Shown: one piece after another, positions 35,478-44,897 of the stretch
How the letters are laid out: every line of letters starts with the position of its first letter
How positions within the stretch are numbered: the first letter of the stretch is position 1
Assembly: GCF_048820975.1 (NCBI RefSeq)
Contig: NZ_JBMEUF010000002.1
Coordinates: 434,001-498,000, forward strand
Origin: Glaciecola sp048820975
GTDB taxonomy: Bacteria; Pseudomonadota; Gammaproteobacteria; Enterobacterales; Alteromonadaceae
Direction: 5' to 3'
Length of the DNA stretch: 64,000 bases
The notes under the pieces: model-generated
What the model was told of the DNA's origin: nothing
Database searches by the model: none
What the model saw: only the letters and a program-made list of their open reading frames with translations
Translations under genes and position numbers: made by a program

Positions 35478-36416
35478 TTAACTGACTAAATCTTCGACTA
35501 ATTTTGCCAATATTCGTTGGTCTTTTGCAAAGTTTCTAATACCTTCGCCAAGCTTCTCAGTTGCCATTGCATCTTCATTATGCTGCCATAGAAATTGCTC
35601 GTGGCTAAGCGGTACTAAATCAGCCTGTGATGCTTTCTCAATTTTCGTGGCATCCAGTTTAGTGGCTAAAGTGCCCTCTTGATTTTGCAAACTGTTAAGC
35701 AATTTAGGTGAAACCGTAAGTAAATCACAACCAGCTAATTCTATGATTTCGTCTACGTTTCTGAAGCTTGCGCCCATTACTACCGTTTTGTAGTCATATT
35801 TTTTGTAATACTGATAAATTTTAGTTACCGACAGTACACCTGGGTCTTCACTAGGTGCATACTCTTTGTTTTCACTGGCTTTGTACCAATCAAGAATACG
35901 TCCTACAAATGGCGAAATTAAGGTTACATTTGCCTGAGCACAAGCAATTGCTTGGGCCATTGAAAAAAGAAGGGTCAAATTGCACTTTATACCTTCCTTT
36001 TCTAGTTGCTCAGCCGCTTTAATCCCTTCCCATGTTGACGCGAGCTTAATAAGCACTCGATCTTTTGAGATACCCGCTTGCTCATACAACGATATGAGCT
36101 TGCGCCCTTTTTCAATACTGGCCTGCGTATTAAATGATAATCTGGCATCCACTTCGCTTGAAATACGCCCTGGAATTACCTTTAAAATTTCACAACCAAA
36201 ATTAACAATGAGTTGGTCACAAATATCGTCAACATTTCTGCCGGCTTTGCTAATTGCATCCCTTATTACATGCTTATATTGTGGTAACTTGGCAGCTTGT
36301 AAAATTAATGATGGATTAGTAGTAGCATCAACCGGCTTTAAGGCTTTAATTGAATCTACATCACCGCTGTCAGCTACAACGGTGGTCACTTTTTTAAGTT
36401 GATCTAACAAATTCAT
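35478..36416 (-). CDS. tal: Transaldolase
   Basis: The 312-residue enzyme is a classical transaldolase: DATTNPSLILQAAKLPQY near the N-terminus, the Schiff-base lysine K124 in RVLIKLASTWEG, and NLTLLFSMAQAIACA, FVGRILDWYK and MGASFRNVDEI further on. It exchanges three-carbon units in the non-oxidative pentose phosphate pathway. It is the third gene of the leftward xylB-xylA-tal unit, 40 bases after xylA, and gives the pathway capacity to process xylulose-5-phosphate. Confidence 0.95.
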   Translation of the reverse strand: MNLLDQLKKVTTVVADSGDVDSIKALKPVDATTNPSLILQAAKLPQYKHVIRDAISKAGRNVDDICDQLIVNFGCEILKVIPGRISSEVDARLSFNTQASIEKGRKLISLYEQAGISKDRVLIKLASTWEGIKAAEQLEKEGIKCNLTLLFSMAQAIACAQANVTLISPFVGRILDWYKASENKEYAPSEDPGVLSVTKIYQYYKKYDYKTVVMGASFRNVDEIIELAGCDLLTVSPKLLNSLQNQEGTLATKLDATKIEKASQADLVPLSHEQFLWQHNEDAMATEKLGEGIRNFAKDQRILAKLVEDLVS

Positions 36417-36456
36417 AATATGCGTTTGCCCTTAGCTATACACCAAGGGCGTATCC

Positions 36457-37776
36457 TTATACGTAGCGGTTAACAATGTTTTCAAGCAGTTCTTGGCGGC
36501 CAGATACTTGCTTATAATTAATGTTAGTTTCATGTACCAATGCAGATAAACTTTCCAAGGAATGCGTTCCATTTAAAATATCTTGTCCGAGAGCTTCTTT
36601 CCAACCCGCATAGCGCTTTTCAACAAAGTCAGACAGCTCACCGCCTTCAATCATTGCCGCGGCATTTAACAGGGCTTTTGCCATGGTGTCCATGCCACCT
36701 ATATGGCCAATGAATAAATCATCACGCTCACAAGATTGGCGACGCAACTTGGTATCAAAATTAAAGCCACCGGTTGTAAAACCGCCCATTTTAAGGATTT
36801 CATACATCACTAGGGTACATTCAGCTACATCATTGGGGAATTGATCTGTATCCCAACCGTTTTGCATATCACCACGGTTTGCGTCAATACTCCCCATAAT
36901 GCCCTCTGCACAAGCAACCGCAATTTCATGGTGGAAGCTATGACCAGCAAGAGTTGCATGATTTGCTTCAATGTTTACCTTAATTTCATCCTGCAAACCG
37001 TGCTTATGTAAAAAGCCAGCAACAGTAGCGGTATCGTAGTCATATTGATGCTTGGTAGGCTCTTGTGGCTTTGGCTCAATCAATAATGTGCCGGTAAATC
37101 CAATTTTCTTTTTATGCGCCACTACCATTTTTAAGAATTGTGCATACTGCTCGCCTTCTTGGGCTAAGTCTGTATTTAGTAGCGTATCGTAACCTTCACG
37201 GCCACCCCAAAGTACATAGTTTTCGCCGCCTAAACGGTGAGTAATTTCCATAGCATGTTTAACCTGAGCCGCTGCGTAAGCAAAGGTATCAGGATTTGGG
37301 TTAGTGGCACCGCCGGCGCAAAAACGCGCATTTGAAAATAAATTAGCGGTTCCCCAAAGTAGTTTAAGCCCTGTGCGCTCCATCTCTTTTTCTATAATAT
37401 TGGCTATGTGCGTAACGTTGTCATGACTTTCTTGAAGCGTAGCACCTTCAGGTGCAATATCTACGTCATGGAAGCAGAAGTACGGCACACCTAGTTTCTC
37501 AAAAAATTCAAAAGCGGCTTTTACTTTTTGCTCTGCAAGTTCAAGCTGGTTACCTACTGGTTGTATCCACGGGCGATCAAATGTGCCTTCACCAAATATG
37601 TCAAAACCAGTAGAACAAAAGTTATGCCAATAGCAAGCAGCAAATCGTAAATGCTCTTTCATTGTTTTTCCAAGTACAACTTTATTTTCATCGTAATAAC
37701 GAAAGGCAAAAGGGTTTGTTGAGTTTTCACCCTCAAATTTTATTTTTCCTACATTGCTAAAAAATTGTTCGCTCAT
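36457..37776 (-). CDS. xylA: Xylose isomerase
   Basis: The 439-residue protein has the size and sequence of the E. coli-type (class II) xylose isomerase. Visible blocks are FAACYWHNFCSTGFDIFGEG, YFCFHDVDIAPEG with the catalytic histidine and aspartate, GENYVLWGGREGYDTLLNTD, LLIEPKPQEPTKHQYDYD, NIEANHATLAGHSFHHE and GSIDANRGD (metal ligands). It converts D-xylose to D-xylulose in the cytoplasm. CGGAGC precedes the ATG. It lies 26 bases after xylB in the same leftward operon. Confidence 0.97.
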   Translation of the reverse strand: MSEQFFSNVGKIKFEGENSTNPFAFRYYDENKVVLGKTMKEHLRFAACYWHNFCSTGFDIFGEGTFDRPWIQPVGNQLELAEQKVKAAFEFFEKLGVPYFCFHDVDIAPEGATLQESHDNVTHIANIIEKEMERTGLKLLWGTANLFSNARFCAGGATNPNPDTFAYAAAQVKHAMEITHRLGGENYVLWGGREGYDTLLNTDLAQEGEQYAQFLKMVVAHKKKIGFTGTLLIEPKPQEPTKHQYDYDTATVAGFLHKHGLQDEIKVNIEANHATLAGHSFHHEIAVACAEGIMGSIDANRGDMQNGWDTDQFPNDVAECTLVMYEILKMGGFTTGGFNFDTKLRRQSCERDDLFIGHIGGMDTMAKALLNAAAMIEGGELSDFVEKRYAGWKEALGQDILNGTHSLESLSALVHETNINYKQVSGRQELLENIVNRYV

Positions 37777-37802
37777 ATTGTGCTCCGTTTTATTTAAATC
37801 TG

Positions 37803-39260
37803 TTAAAAATATGGTTTCACACTTTGATAAAGTGCTTTAAATGTAATGTATTGTTTTTCATAGTAGTTCTGCATTTTTTGGTCAGGTAATATGGTTTGCG
37901 TAACATTGCCTTTTACGCATACCTTGTGAGCCGGTGCGCTTTCTAGACCAATTCTTGCAAGGCGCGCAGCACCAAATGCAGGGCCTACCTCTGAACCTTC
38001 GCGATAAATTAGAGGCCGTTGTAGAACGCTGGCAAGAATGCGACCCCATAAGGGGCTTTTTGCGCCGCCCCCTATTACAGTGACTTCATCTATTTGTGCA
38101 CCCGCATCAAGCAGTACTTGTTGTCCGTCGGCAAAAGCAAATGCTACGCCTTCGAGCACTGCTCGCCCTAGGCTTGCTGCATCGGTGTCGCTGTTTAGGC
38201 CAAAGAAAACACCTTTTGCATTTGGATTATTGTGCGGAGTTCGCTCCCCAGTTAAGTAGGGTAAAAACAGCACTGAATTAGCTTGAGTGAAATCACATTT
38301 GCTTACCTGCTCAAGCAACGCTAATTCAGATTTAAAGCCAGTAAGTTGAGTCACCCAAGCTAAGCAACTTGCGGCACTTAATATGACTGACATTTGATGC
38401 CACGTGTTGTCTATACAATGGCAAAATGTGTGCAAAGCTCCATCTGGATTGGGTAAGTATTCTTCGTTCGCCACAAAATAAACACCCGATGTACCAAGTG
38501 ACAAAAAGGCTTGATTAGGTTCTATTACGCCAACTCCGGCCGCACCCGCAGCGTTGTCTCCGCCACCGGCAACCACCGGTACTTGCTGCATACCCCATTG
38601 TTCAGCAATATTAGCGCTCAATTTGCCGGTAACTTGCGTACCTTCAAATAGGCTTGGCATATGATGTTCGCTTAAATCGCAAGCGGCCAACATTTCGGGT
38701 GACCAAGCACGCTGTTTAACATCTAACCAAAGTGTGCCCGCAGAGTCAGACATATCTGAGGCGAAGTCTCCGGTCATTAGGAAACGCAAATAATCTTTAG
38801 GTAAAAGTACTTTTGCGATCTTGGCAAAATTTTCTGGCTCATGATCTTTTACCCACATAAGCTTAGGTGCGGTAAATCCAGGCATTGCGATGTTGCCTGT
38901 GATGTTGCGGGAATGAGGAACACGCTTTTCTAGCTCAACACATTGTTCAGCGCTTCTTCCGTCATTCCACAAAATAGCAGGACGAATAATATTGTTACTG
39001 GCATCTAGTAAGGTGGCTCCATGCATTTGCCCTGACAAACCAATTGCCTTCACTGCCTGTAAAAGCTCAGGGTGAACGCTTTTGAGCTCATCTATTGCGG
39101 CGCAAGTTGCGGCCCACCAATCAGCTGGACTTTGCTCAGAATGAAGCGGCGCCGGACGGCTAACCTTCAGTGCACTGCTCGCTTGAGCGAGTAATCGGTC
39201 TTGTTCATTTAACACAATAACCTTAACGCCCGATGTACCCAAGTCGATACCAAGAAACAT
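37803..39260 (-). CDS. xylB: Xylulokinase
   Basis: From the ATG at 39260 the protein is 485 residues beginning MFLGIDLGTSGVKVIVLNEQ, the phosphate-1 motif of FGGY kinases. The frame extends upstream to 39299, but that start lies inside the promoter -10 and operator, so I reject it. SGQMHGATLLD, ILWNDGRS, the catalytic aspartate in GGGDNAAGAAG and VTVIGGGAKSPLWGRILASV complete the family pattern. It phosphorylates D-xylulose to xylulose-5-phosphate. It is first in the operon xylB-xylA-tal. Confidence 0.95.
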   Translation of the reverse strand: MFLGIDLGTSGVKVIVLNEQDRLLAQASSALKVSRPAPLHSEQSPADWWAATCAAIDELKSVHPELLQAVKAIGLSGQMHGATLLDASNNIIRPAILWNDGRSAEQCVELEKRVPHSRNITGNIAMPGFTAPKLMWVKDHEPENFAKIAKVLLPKDYLRFLMTGDFASDMSDSAGTLWLDVKQRAWSPEMLAACDLSEHHMPSLFEGTQVTGKLSANIAEQWGMQQVPVVAGGGDNAAGAAGVGVIEPNQAFLSLGTSGVYFVANEEYLPNPDGALHTFCHCIDNTWHQMSVILSAASCLAWVTQLTGFKSELALLEQVSKCDFTQANSVLFLPYLTGERTPHNNPNAKGVFFGLNSDTDAASLGRAVLEGVAFAFADGQQVLLDAGAQIDEVTVIGGGAKSPLWGRILASVLQRPLIYREGSEVGPAFGAARLARIGLESAPAHKVCVKGNVTQTILPDQKMQNYYEKQYITFKALYQSVKPYF

Positions 39261-39284
39261 AAATGTGATACTCTTTACAATATT

Positions 39285-39298
39285 TGTTAGCGCTAACA
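39285..39298. promoter_or_regulatory. XylR (LacI-type) operator palindrome
   Basis: TGTTAGCGCTAACA is a perfect 14-bp palindrome with the central CG typical of LacI-family sites. It overlaps the -10 box of the leftward xylB promoter and lies between xylB and the divergent LacI regulator, so the regulator is expected to block the operon here. Confidence 0.85.
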
Positions 39299-39324
39299 TT
39301 ATTGCTTTGATATGCTTAAGTCAA
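39296..39324 (-). promoter_or_regulatory. Sigma-70 promoter of xylB-xylA-tal
   Basis: On the minus strand, -35 TTGACT (39324-39319) and -10 TAATGT (39301-39296) are separated by 17 bases. The -10 overlaps the operator palindrome, the standard geometry for repression. Confidence 0.75.
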
Positions 39325-39330
39325 GTCAGT

Positions 39331-39349
39331 TGTTAAACTTTATTTAACA
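39331..39349. promoter_or_regulatory. Second, weaker inverted repeat upstream of the xylB promoter
   Basis: TGTTAAA and TTTAACA are separated by five bases. It could be an accessory regulator site upstream of -35. The spacing differs from the main operator, so the assignment is weak. Confidence 0.3.
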
Positions 39350-39490
39350 AAACGTTTCTAATAAGCTAAAAAATGGTAGCCTTATCTTAAATAAAGCAAT
39401 AGGCGTTTGCTGCGTCACATTTATGTATAATCATTATAAATAAGGCGCTTAAATAGCATTTACGATTGGCAAGTAGGTATAAAAATAAAC

Positions 39491-40531
39491 ATGGCTGATA
39501 CAAAACGAGCAAGAATACAGGATGTTGCCGAAAAAGCGGGTGTCTCTATGATGACCGTGTCGCGCGTACTTAATCAAGATGCAAAAGTGAGTGATAAAAC
39601 CCGCGAAAAAGTGATGGCTGTAGTTGAGCAACTCAGTTACCGCCCTAACGTATCTGCTAGGCGTTTAGCCAGTACAAAATCATTCTTTCTAGGCCTAATA
39701 TATGACAACCCAAGTGATTCATACATTAGTCAGTTTTTGTTAGCTGCGCTAAAAAAATGCCGCTCCATAGGGTATCACCTAGTAGTTGACGAAGCCCATG
39801 GAAACATTGAGCAAACAGTTGAATCAGTAAAGCAATTGATTGATGTGACGCAAGTAGATGGCATGATATTGCTGCCGCCTATGTGTAATAACGAAGTGGT
39901 TTTAGATGTACTTAAGCAGGCCAATATCCCCTTTGTTAGAATTACGCCTGATAGCAAACTAAACATAGCTCCTTATATTTGCATGGATGACTACCAAGCT
40001 GCCTTTGAGGTTACCGAACGCTTAATAAACCAAGGGCATCGAAAAATTGCTCATATTATTGGTGATAGCAAACAAGGCGTAAGCCGCATGCGTTATCAAG
40101 GTTATTTGGATGCGCTACGTTCAAACCAAATAGTTACGCCACCCGAATATATTGAACACGGAAGTTTTACTTACCAATCAGGCATGGAGGCTGCTGTTAA
40201 ACTGCTTTCACTTGATGATAAACCCACCGCCATTTTTGCAGCCAACGATGACATGGCCGCGGCGGTTATTTCCATTGCGCAAAAACAAGGAATTAATATT
40301 CCCAAGGAGTTGTCAGTGGTGGGGTTTGATGACACTCAACTCGCTACCATTGTGTGGCCTAACATATCTACCGTTAAACAACCTATTAATGAAATGGCAG
40401 AACTGTCTATTTCACTTCTTGCCTCGGGCAAATACAAAAATTTGAGCGAAGTGAAAAGCGCTGACTTACGTCACATACTCGACTTTGAAATTATTGAACG
40501 TGAATCAAGTGCCCATAATCAGAATACTTAA
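39491..40531 (+). CDS. xylR: LacI-family transcriptional regulator, probable xylose repressor XylR
   Basis: The 346-residue protein has the LacI helix-turn-helix RIQDVAEKAGVSMMTVSRVL followed by the hinge RPNVSARRLAS, then a periplasmic-binding-type sugar domain (GLIYDNPSDSYISQFLLAAL, VDGMILLPPMC, IAHIIGDSKQGVSRMRYQGY). It is divergent from xylB with the LacI-type palindrome between. It would be released by xylose or a derivative. It differs from the AraC-type XylR of E. coli. Confidence 0.88.
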   Translation: MADTKRARIQDVAEKAGVSMMTVSRVLNQDAKVSDKTREKVMAVVEQLSYRPNVSARRLASTKSFFLGLIYDNPSDSYISQFLLAALKKCRSIGYHLVVDEAHGNIEQTVESVKQLIDVTQVDGMILLPPMCNNEVVLDVLKQANIPFVRITPDSKLNIAPYICMDDYQAAFEVTERLINQGHRKIAHIIGDSKQGVSRMRYQGYLDALRSNQIVTPPEYIEHGSFTYQSGMEAAVKLLSLDDKPTAIFAANDDMAAAVISIAQKQGINIPKELSVVGFDDTQLATIVWPNISTVKQPINEMAELSISLLASGKYKNLSEVKSADLRHILDFEIIERESSAHNQNT

Positions 40532-40557
40532 CTAACACGCCGCTTCTCAATTCCACA

Positions 40558-40600
40558 ATGGGCTATCGCCTTAAATAACTTAATGAAAGCGATAGCCATT
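40558..40600. terminator. Long-loop inverted repeat between convergent xylR and sugar porter genes
   Basis: GGCTATCGC (40561-40569) pairs with GCGATAGCC (40589-40597) over a 19-base loop. It sits between the two stop codons and probably ends one or both transcripts; no strong T-run follows. Confidence 0.45.
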
Positions 40601-40606
40601 CGGTAA

Positions 40607-42049
40607 TTATACCTGCTCTAACTTTGTTCCTTTTGTTTCGTTTACTAGGTAAATAACAAAAATAATTGAAACAAAAGCGAAGAAAGCATAAAGCGAATAA
40701 GCAAGTGCTAAACCACCGCCCGCGAGTAGAATTGGGAAAGTCATAGTCACTAAGAAGTTAGCTAACCATTGCGCTAAACCAGCCACACCCAAACCTAGGC
40801 CTCGCATGTTGTTAGGAAATATTTCGCCAAGCATGACCCACATAACCGGGCCCCATGATAAATTAAAGAAAAATACATATAAGTTAGCTTGAACCAGCGC
40901 CGCAAATCCCCAATCTCCAAGTTGTAACTGGCCTTGTGCATCTATCGTTCCATTTGAAAACGCAACCACCAAGCCAATCAATGAAAAGGTCATCCCAATT
41001 GAACCTAAAAGAAGGAAGGGCTTGCGTCCCCATTTGTCTATTAGAACCAAGGTAATACCACAAGCTACTAAACTAAGTGCACCGCTTATAATATTAATTA
41101 ATAAGGCATCAGATTCAGAAAAACCAACTGCTTGCCAAAGCACTGCGCCGTAGTAAAACACAACGTTTATGCCCACCAACTGCTGTAATATTGCCAAACC
41201 AATGCCTACATACATCACTGGTTTTAACTTAAATGAGTTATGAACAAACAAATTGCGCAGTTTAGACTTTTCCGTATTACGCAATGACATTCTAATTTCA
41301 TCCCACATTAGTGCGGCATTTTTCGCCCCAAACAGGCTGGTAAGAATAGTCGTTCCTTTTTCATATTGGTTATTCATTGCAAGATAGCGCGGGCTTTCTG
41401 GAATGAAAATTAAGGCCACTAAAAAGATGCTAGCGGGCACCAACTCTACCCAAAACATCCAGCGCCAAGTATCAAACCCAAGCCACAAGGTTTCCATTGA
41501 ATTACCTGACACTTGTACCAGCGAGTAATTACTAAAAAATGAACAGAATAAACCTGAAATAATGGCCACTTGCTGAATAGAAGTAAGTCTTCCCCGTAAA
41601 CGTGAAGGTGCTATTTCACTTATATATGCTGGCGTAAGTATTGAAGCCGCTCCCACCGCTAAGCCCCCTATTAAGCGGTAAAACACGAATTCGCCTGAAG
41701 AGCCCGCAATACCTGAACCCCAAGCACTTAAAATGAAAAGTACGGCTGTAACGAGTAATACCTTCTTGCGCCCATAAGCATCAGCAGATTTACCCGCTAT
41801 AAGTGCACCTATTGCACAGCCAAGTAGCATACTTGCAACGTTAAAGCCTGTTGCTACGCTGTCTGATTCAAAGGCAAGCTTAAGGCCATCAACGGTGCCA
41901 TTTATAACGCCGCTGTCAAAGCCAAATAAGAAGCCGCCAATAGCGGCTACGCAAGCAATAAAAAATATGCGAAGTAAGTTTTCTTTTTCACCACTAGCGC
42001 TATTACTTGACGCACCGTGTAATGTGGAATTTATTGTTGTGTTTTCCAT
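40607..42049 (-). CDS. Sugar porter family MFS transporter, probable xylose:H+ symporter
   Basis: The 480-residue, twelve-helix protein has sugar-porter signatures: GGFLFGFDSGVINGTV in helix 1, SADAYGRKKVLL, PAYISEIAPSRLRGRLTSIQ, PESPRYLA at the end of the first half, QQLVGINVVFYYG in helix 7 and DKWGRKPFLL. It resembles XylE and related D-xylose or hexose symporters. AAGGA precedes the ATG. It follows the GH3 beta-xylosidase gene after 21 bases on the same strand, so it should import the xylose the xylosidase releases. Confidence 0.9.
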   Translation of the reverse strand: MENTTINSTLHGASSNSASGEKENLLRIFFIACVAAIGGFLFGFDSGVINGTVDGLKLAFESDSVATGFNVASMLLGCAIGALIAGKSADAYGRKKVLLVTAVLFILSAWGSGIAGSSGEFVFYRLIGGLAVGAASILTPAYISEIAPSRLRGRLTSIQQVAIISGLFCSFFSNYSLVQVSGNSMETLWLGFDTWRWMFWVELVPASIFLVALIFIPESPRYLAMNNQYEKGTTILTSLFGAKNAALMWDEIRMSLRNTEKSKLRNLFVHNSFKLKPVMYVGIGLAILQQLVGINVVFYYGAVLWQAVGFSESDALLINIISGALSLVACGITLVLIDKWGRKPFLLLGSIGMTFSLIGLVVAFSNGTIDAQGQLQLGDWGFAALVQANLYVFFFNLSWGPVMWVMLGEIFPNNMRGLGLGVAGLAQWLANFLVTMTFPILLAGGGLALAYSLYAFFAFVSIIFVIYLVNETKGTKLEQV

Positions 42050-42070
42050 GTTTGTGTCCTTGGTATTTTT

Positions 42071-44686
42071 CTATTGCAACAAAATACTTGATGTTGTGTA
42101 TTTATCTTCAGGTAGCTTAATTCCCTGCCCTGACCCAACGGTCACTTCTAAGCGCCCTTTGTAGGCAATTGCGTTGCCATTCTCATCTATATAACTAAGC
42201 TGCTGCTTAGGAATAGTAAACTTAACCTTGTTTACCGCTTTGCGGTCAAAGCTTACGTGCTTAAAACTCACTAGTTGCTTGTTTGGTGTTTTCACTGGAG
42301 CATCTGGCATAGATACATACACTTGTACTACATCATCAGCGGCAAAATCGCTTTTATTCGCAATGCTAGTTTCTAAAGTTAAGTCACCCGAATTTGCATC
42401 TACGGTGTGAGCTGTGTTTTGGTAATGCAAATTGGCATAACTTAAGCCATAACCGAAAGGATAAAGCACATCACCTTGGTAGTATTTGTAGGTGCGGTTT
42501 TCCATGGAGTAATTTTTAAAATCAGGTAAATCAGCTACCGACTTATAGAAAGTAATGGGTAATTTCCCAGAAGGGCTAAACTCACCATACAGCAAGCTAA
42601 CAAGTGCGTTTCCAGTAGCTTCACCCGGATAGAAGCCCTGCACAATGGCATCTAAATTTTCGTTCTCCCAATTAAGCGCCATTGCGCTACCACTCATATT
42701 GACCAGCACCACTGGCTTACCGGTAGCTTTTAACTCCTTAAGCAGGTTTAATTGGCTTTGCGGTAATTTGATATTGGTTCTATCACCATGAGAAAAACCG
42801 TCTATCTCAAGAGGCATTTCTTCGCCCTCAAGGTTTGCACTTATGCCTCCAACAAATACAATTACATCAGCTGCGTTCGCAGCAGTAATTGCTTCTTGCG
42901 CTAAAGTTTGTGGGTTTTTAAGCCATCTTAAGCTCACTTCAGGATGTATTGCATTGCTGTGCCACATTTGATTTATTTTAGTGCTTGCTTGTAGAGTGTA
43001 TTGCTGGTCTTTTTGCAGAGTCACCGCCCCGTTTATATGCTTACCATCTAAGGTAAATGCTAACTTGTTTGCCTTAAAGTAATACTCTGCGGTTTCACTT
43101 GGTTTTAAAATGCCGTGCCACTTAACTGCAAATTCCTGCTCAGACGAACCGTTAATAGGCGAACGATCCCAGCTAAAATCTATCGTGTCAGTAATTTCCC
43201 GTTTTACCGGTTGAACATCAAAATGGTTTGCCGGGTAGTACTGTGCTATTAAACCTGTTTGCATGTTGTTGCTATGATCAAGGTGATAAAAGTTACTCGC
43301 ATCAATAGTTTCGTAATGCGTATACACTTGCCCTGTAATACTAGTGCCTGGCGCATAAGTAAGTTGGTTTTTAGCCAAGCGTGTTTCCATTGCCAGTTTA
43401 GGAGTTGTGGGCTTTACCGGGGTTCCATGATAATTACCTACCAAAATAGCATTGTTGTTTGCATTAGGCCCAATCAGCGCAATTTTTTCTGTGCCCTTAA
43501 GAGGCAGCAAACTATCGTTTTTCAGTAATACGAGCGATTTTCTTGCGGCTTCTTCTGTTAGCGCTAGGTGCTCTTTCGAACCCACCAGCTCAATTGCTTT
43601 TTGTGAAAAGGGGACGTTTTGAGCATCATCAAACATGCCAAGTTTAAAGCGTGCGTACATAAGCCGCTTGAGTGCTTTATCAATATCATCTTGTGTCACT
43701 AAGCCGCGTTCAAGCGCTTCAGTCAAGTAACTAAAGGTATTGCCGTGGTGATCACCGCAGTTTAAATCAGTACCTGTTTTAAGAGCCATTGCCGCGGCTT
43801 CGGCCTCAGTGCTCACAACATTGTGTGAATTTACGTCGTAAAAATCAGCAATCGCCCCGCAATCAGACACCATGTATCCATTGAAATTAAATTCACCGCG
43901 CAGTTTGTTTTGAATAAGCTCATTGTTGCCGCAAGCAGGTGTACCATTCACACTGTTGTATGCACACATAACGGAAGCCACATCGGTTTCGGCAATTACG
44001 TCTTTAAAAGCTGGTAAGTAAGTCTCAGCTAAATCTTTCGGTGAGGCGCTATAGTCATCACTGTGCCTAGATACTTCTGGCCCACTGTGAACCGCATAAT
44101 GCTTTAGGGTTGCTACCGACTTTAAATATTTATCGTTATTACCTTGCAAGCCATTTATAAAATTAACGGCAATTCGAGTGGTTAAATATGGGTCTTCACC
44201 ATATGTTTCCTGTCCTCGACCCCAACGCGGATCCCTAAAAATGTTTATATTAGGAGACCAATACGTTAAGCCGGTATACATAGACCGATTGCCCTCACTT
44301 AAAAATGTATGATGCTTTGCGCGTCCTTCATCACTAATCGCGGTGCCAACGCGTAGTATCAAATCTTCATCAAATGTAGCGGCTAAGCCAATCGCTTGCG
44401 GAAAAACGGTAGCCTTGCCTGCTCTTGCCACACCGTGAAGCGCTTCGTTCCACCAGTTGTATTCAGGAATAGCTAAACGCTCAACAGCTGGAGATTTATC
44501 AAACAATTGAGCCACCTTTTCATCTACTGTTAGGCGGCTTACCAAATCATCAACACGGGCTTGTGTAGGTGCAGATTCATCTAAATAAAGGGGAGTTTCG
44601 TCTTTTTCGGGTGCCACTCCAGAACATGCAGCTAAGCTTGAAATGATGCTCAGTGCCACTATGCTTTTTAATTTAATGTTATTCAT
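42071..44686 (-). CDS. GH3 beta-xylosidase-like lipoprotein with inserted PA14 domain
   Basis: The 871-residue protein has a lipobox (SSLAAC, Cys21), a GH3 N-terminal barrel with nucleophile D275 in GYMVSDCGAI, KHYAVHSGPE, a second GH3 domain containing a PA14-like insert (about 478-592: GLIAQYYPANHF, DFSWDRSP, EYYFKANKLAFTLDGKHING), a probable acid/base region GGISANLEGEEMPL and a C-terminal fibronectin-III-like domain. The set is that of bacterial beta-xylosidases/beta-glucosidases. It is predicted to be anchored in a membrane facing the periplasm and to release xylose from xylo-oligosaccharides. It is co-transcribed with the sugar porter. Confidence 0.9.
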   Translation of the reverse strand: MNNIKLKSIVALSIISSLAACSGVAPEKDETPLYLDESAPTQARVDDLVSRLTVDEKVAQLFDKSPAVERLAIPEYNWWNEALHGVARAGKATVFPQAIGLAATFDEDLILRVGTAISDEGRAKHHTFLSEGNRSMYTGLTYWSPNINIFRDPRWGRGQETYGEDPYLTTRIAVNFINGLQGNNDKYLKSVATLKHYAVHSGPEVSRHSDDYSASPKDLAETYLPAFKDVIAETDVASVMCAYNSVNGTPACGNNELIQNKLRGEFNFNGYMVSDCGAIADFYDVNSHNVVSTEAEAAAMALKTGTDLNCGDHHGNTFSYLTEALERGLVTQDDIDKALKRLMYARFKLGMFDDAQNVPFSQKAIELVGSKEHLALTEEAARKSLVLLKNDSLLPLKGTEKIALIGPNANNNAILVGNYHGTPVKPTTPKLAMETRLAKNQLTYAPGTSITGQVYTHYETIDASNFYHLDHSNNMQTGLIAQYYPANHFDVQPVKREITDTIDFSWDRSPINGSSEQEFAVKWHGILKPSETAEYYFKANKLAFTLDGKHINGAVTLQKDQQYTLQASTKINQMWHSNAIHPEVSLRWLKNPQTLAQEAITAANAADVIVFVGGISANLEGEEMPLEIDGFSHGDRTNIKLPQSQLNLLKELKATGKPVVLVNMSGSAMALNWENENLDAIVQGFYPGEATGNALVSLLYGEFSPSGKLPITFYKSVADLPDFKNYSMENRTYKYYQGDVLYPFGYGLSYANLHYQNTAHTVDANSGDLTLETSIANKSDFAADDVVQVYVSMPDAPVKTPNKQLVSFKHVSFDRKAVNKVKFTIPKQQLSYIDENGNAIAYKGRLEVTVGSGQGIKLPEDKYTTSSILLQ

Positions 44687-44772
44687 TGTTATAAAGTCTT
44701 TAATATTATGTGATTAAAATAACATAACAAAGCGAACTGACCAATTCGTCTGAGGGTAAGCAAAATATAAAT

Positions 44773-44810
44773 TTGAACGTTTAAGTATCGGTACTAACGT
44801 GTATTTGAAC
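44773..44810. promoter_or_regulatory. TTGAAC repeats upstream of the GH3 beta-xylosidase
   Basis: TTGAACG at 44773-44779 and TTGAAC at 44805-44810 lie 87-124 bases upstream of the GH3 start, between it and the araC-type gene. The first is part of TTTGAACGTTTAAGT (44772-44786), which matches a site in front of the other GH3 gene at 12 of 15 positions. They are candidate sites for the AraC-type regulator. Confidence 0.4.
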
Positions 44811-44897
44811 TACATATTATAGGTGAGTAGTGCCCTATTTTTAGTCACTCATGTAGATTAGTCAATAATTTGCATGCCAAATAAACGGCCGTATTCG

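Noticed and set aside
39261..39299. Longer N-terminus of XylB
   Set aside because: That start lies in the promoter -10 and operator, and the extra residues precede the conserved first motif.
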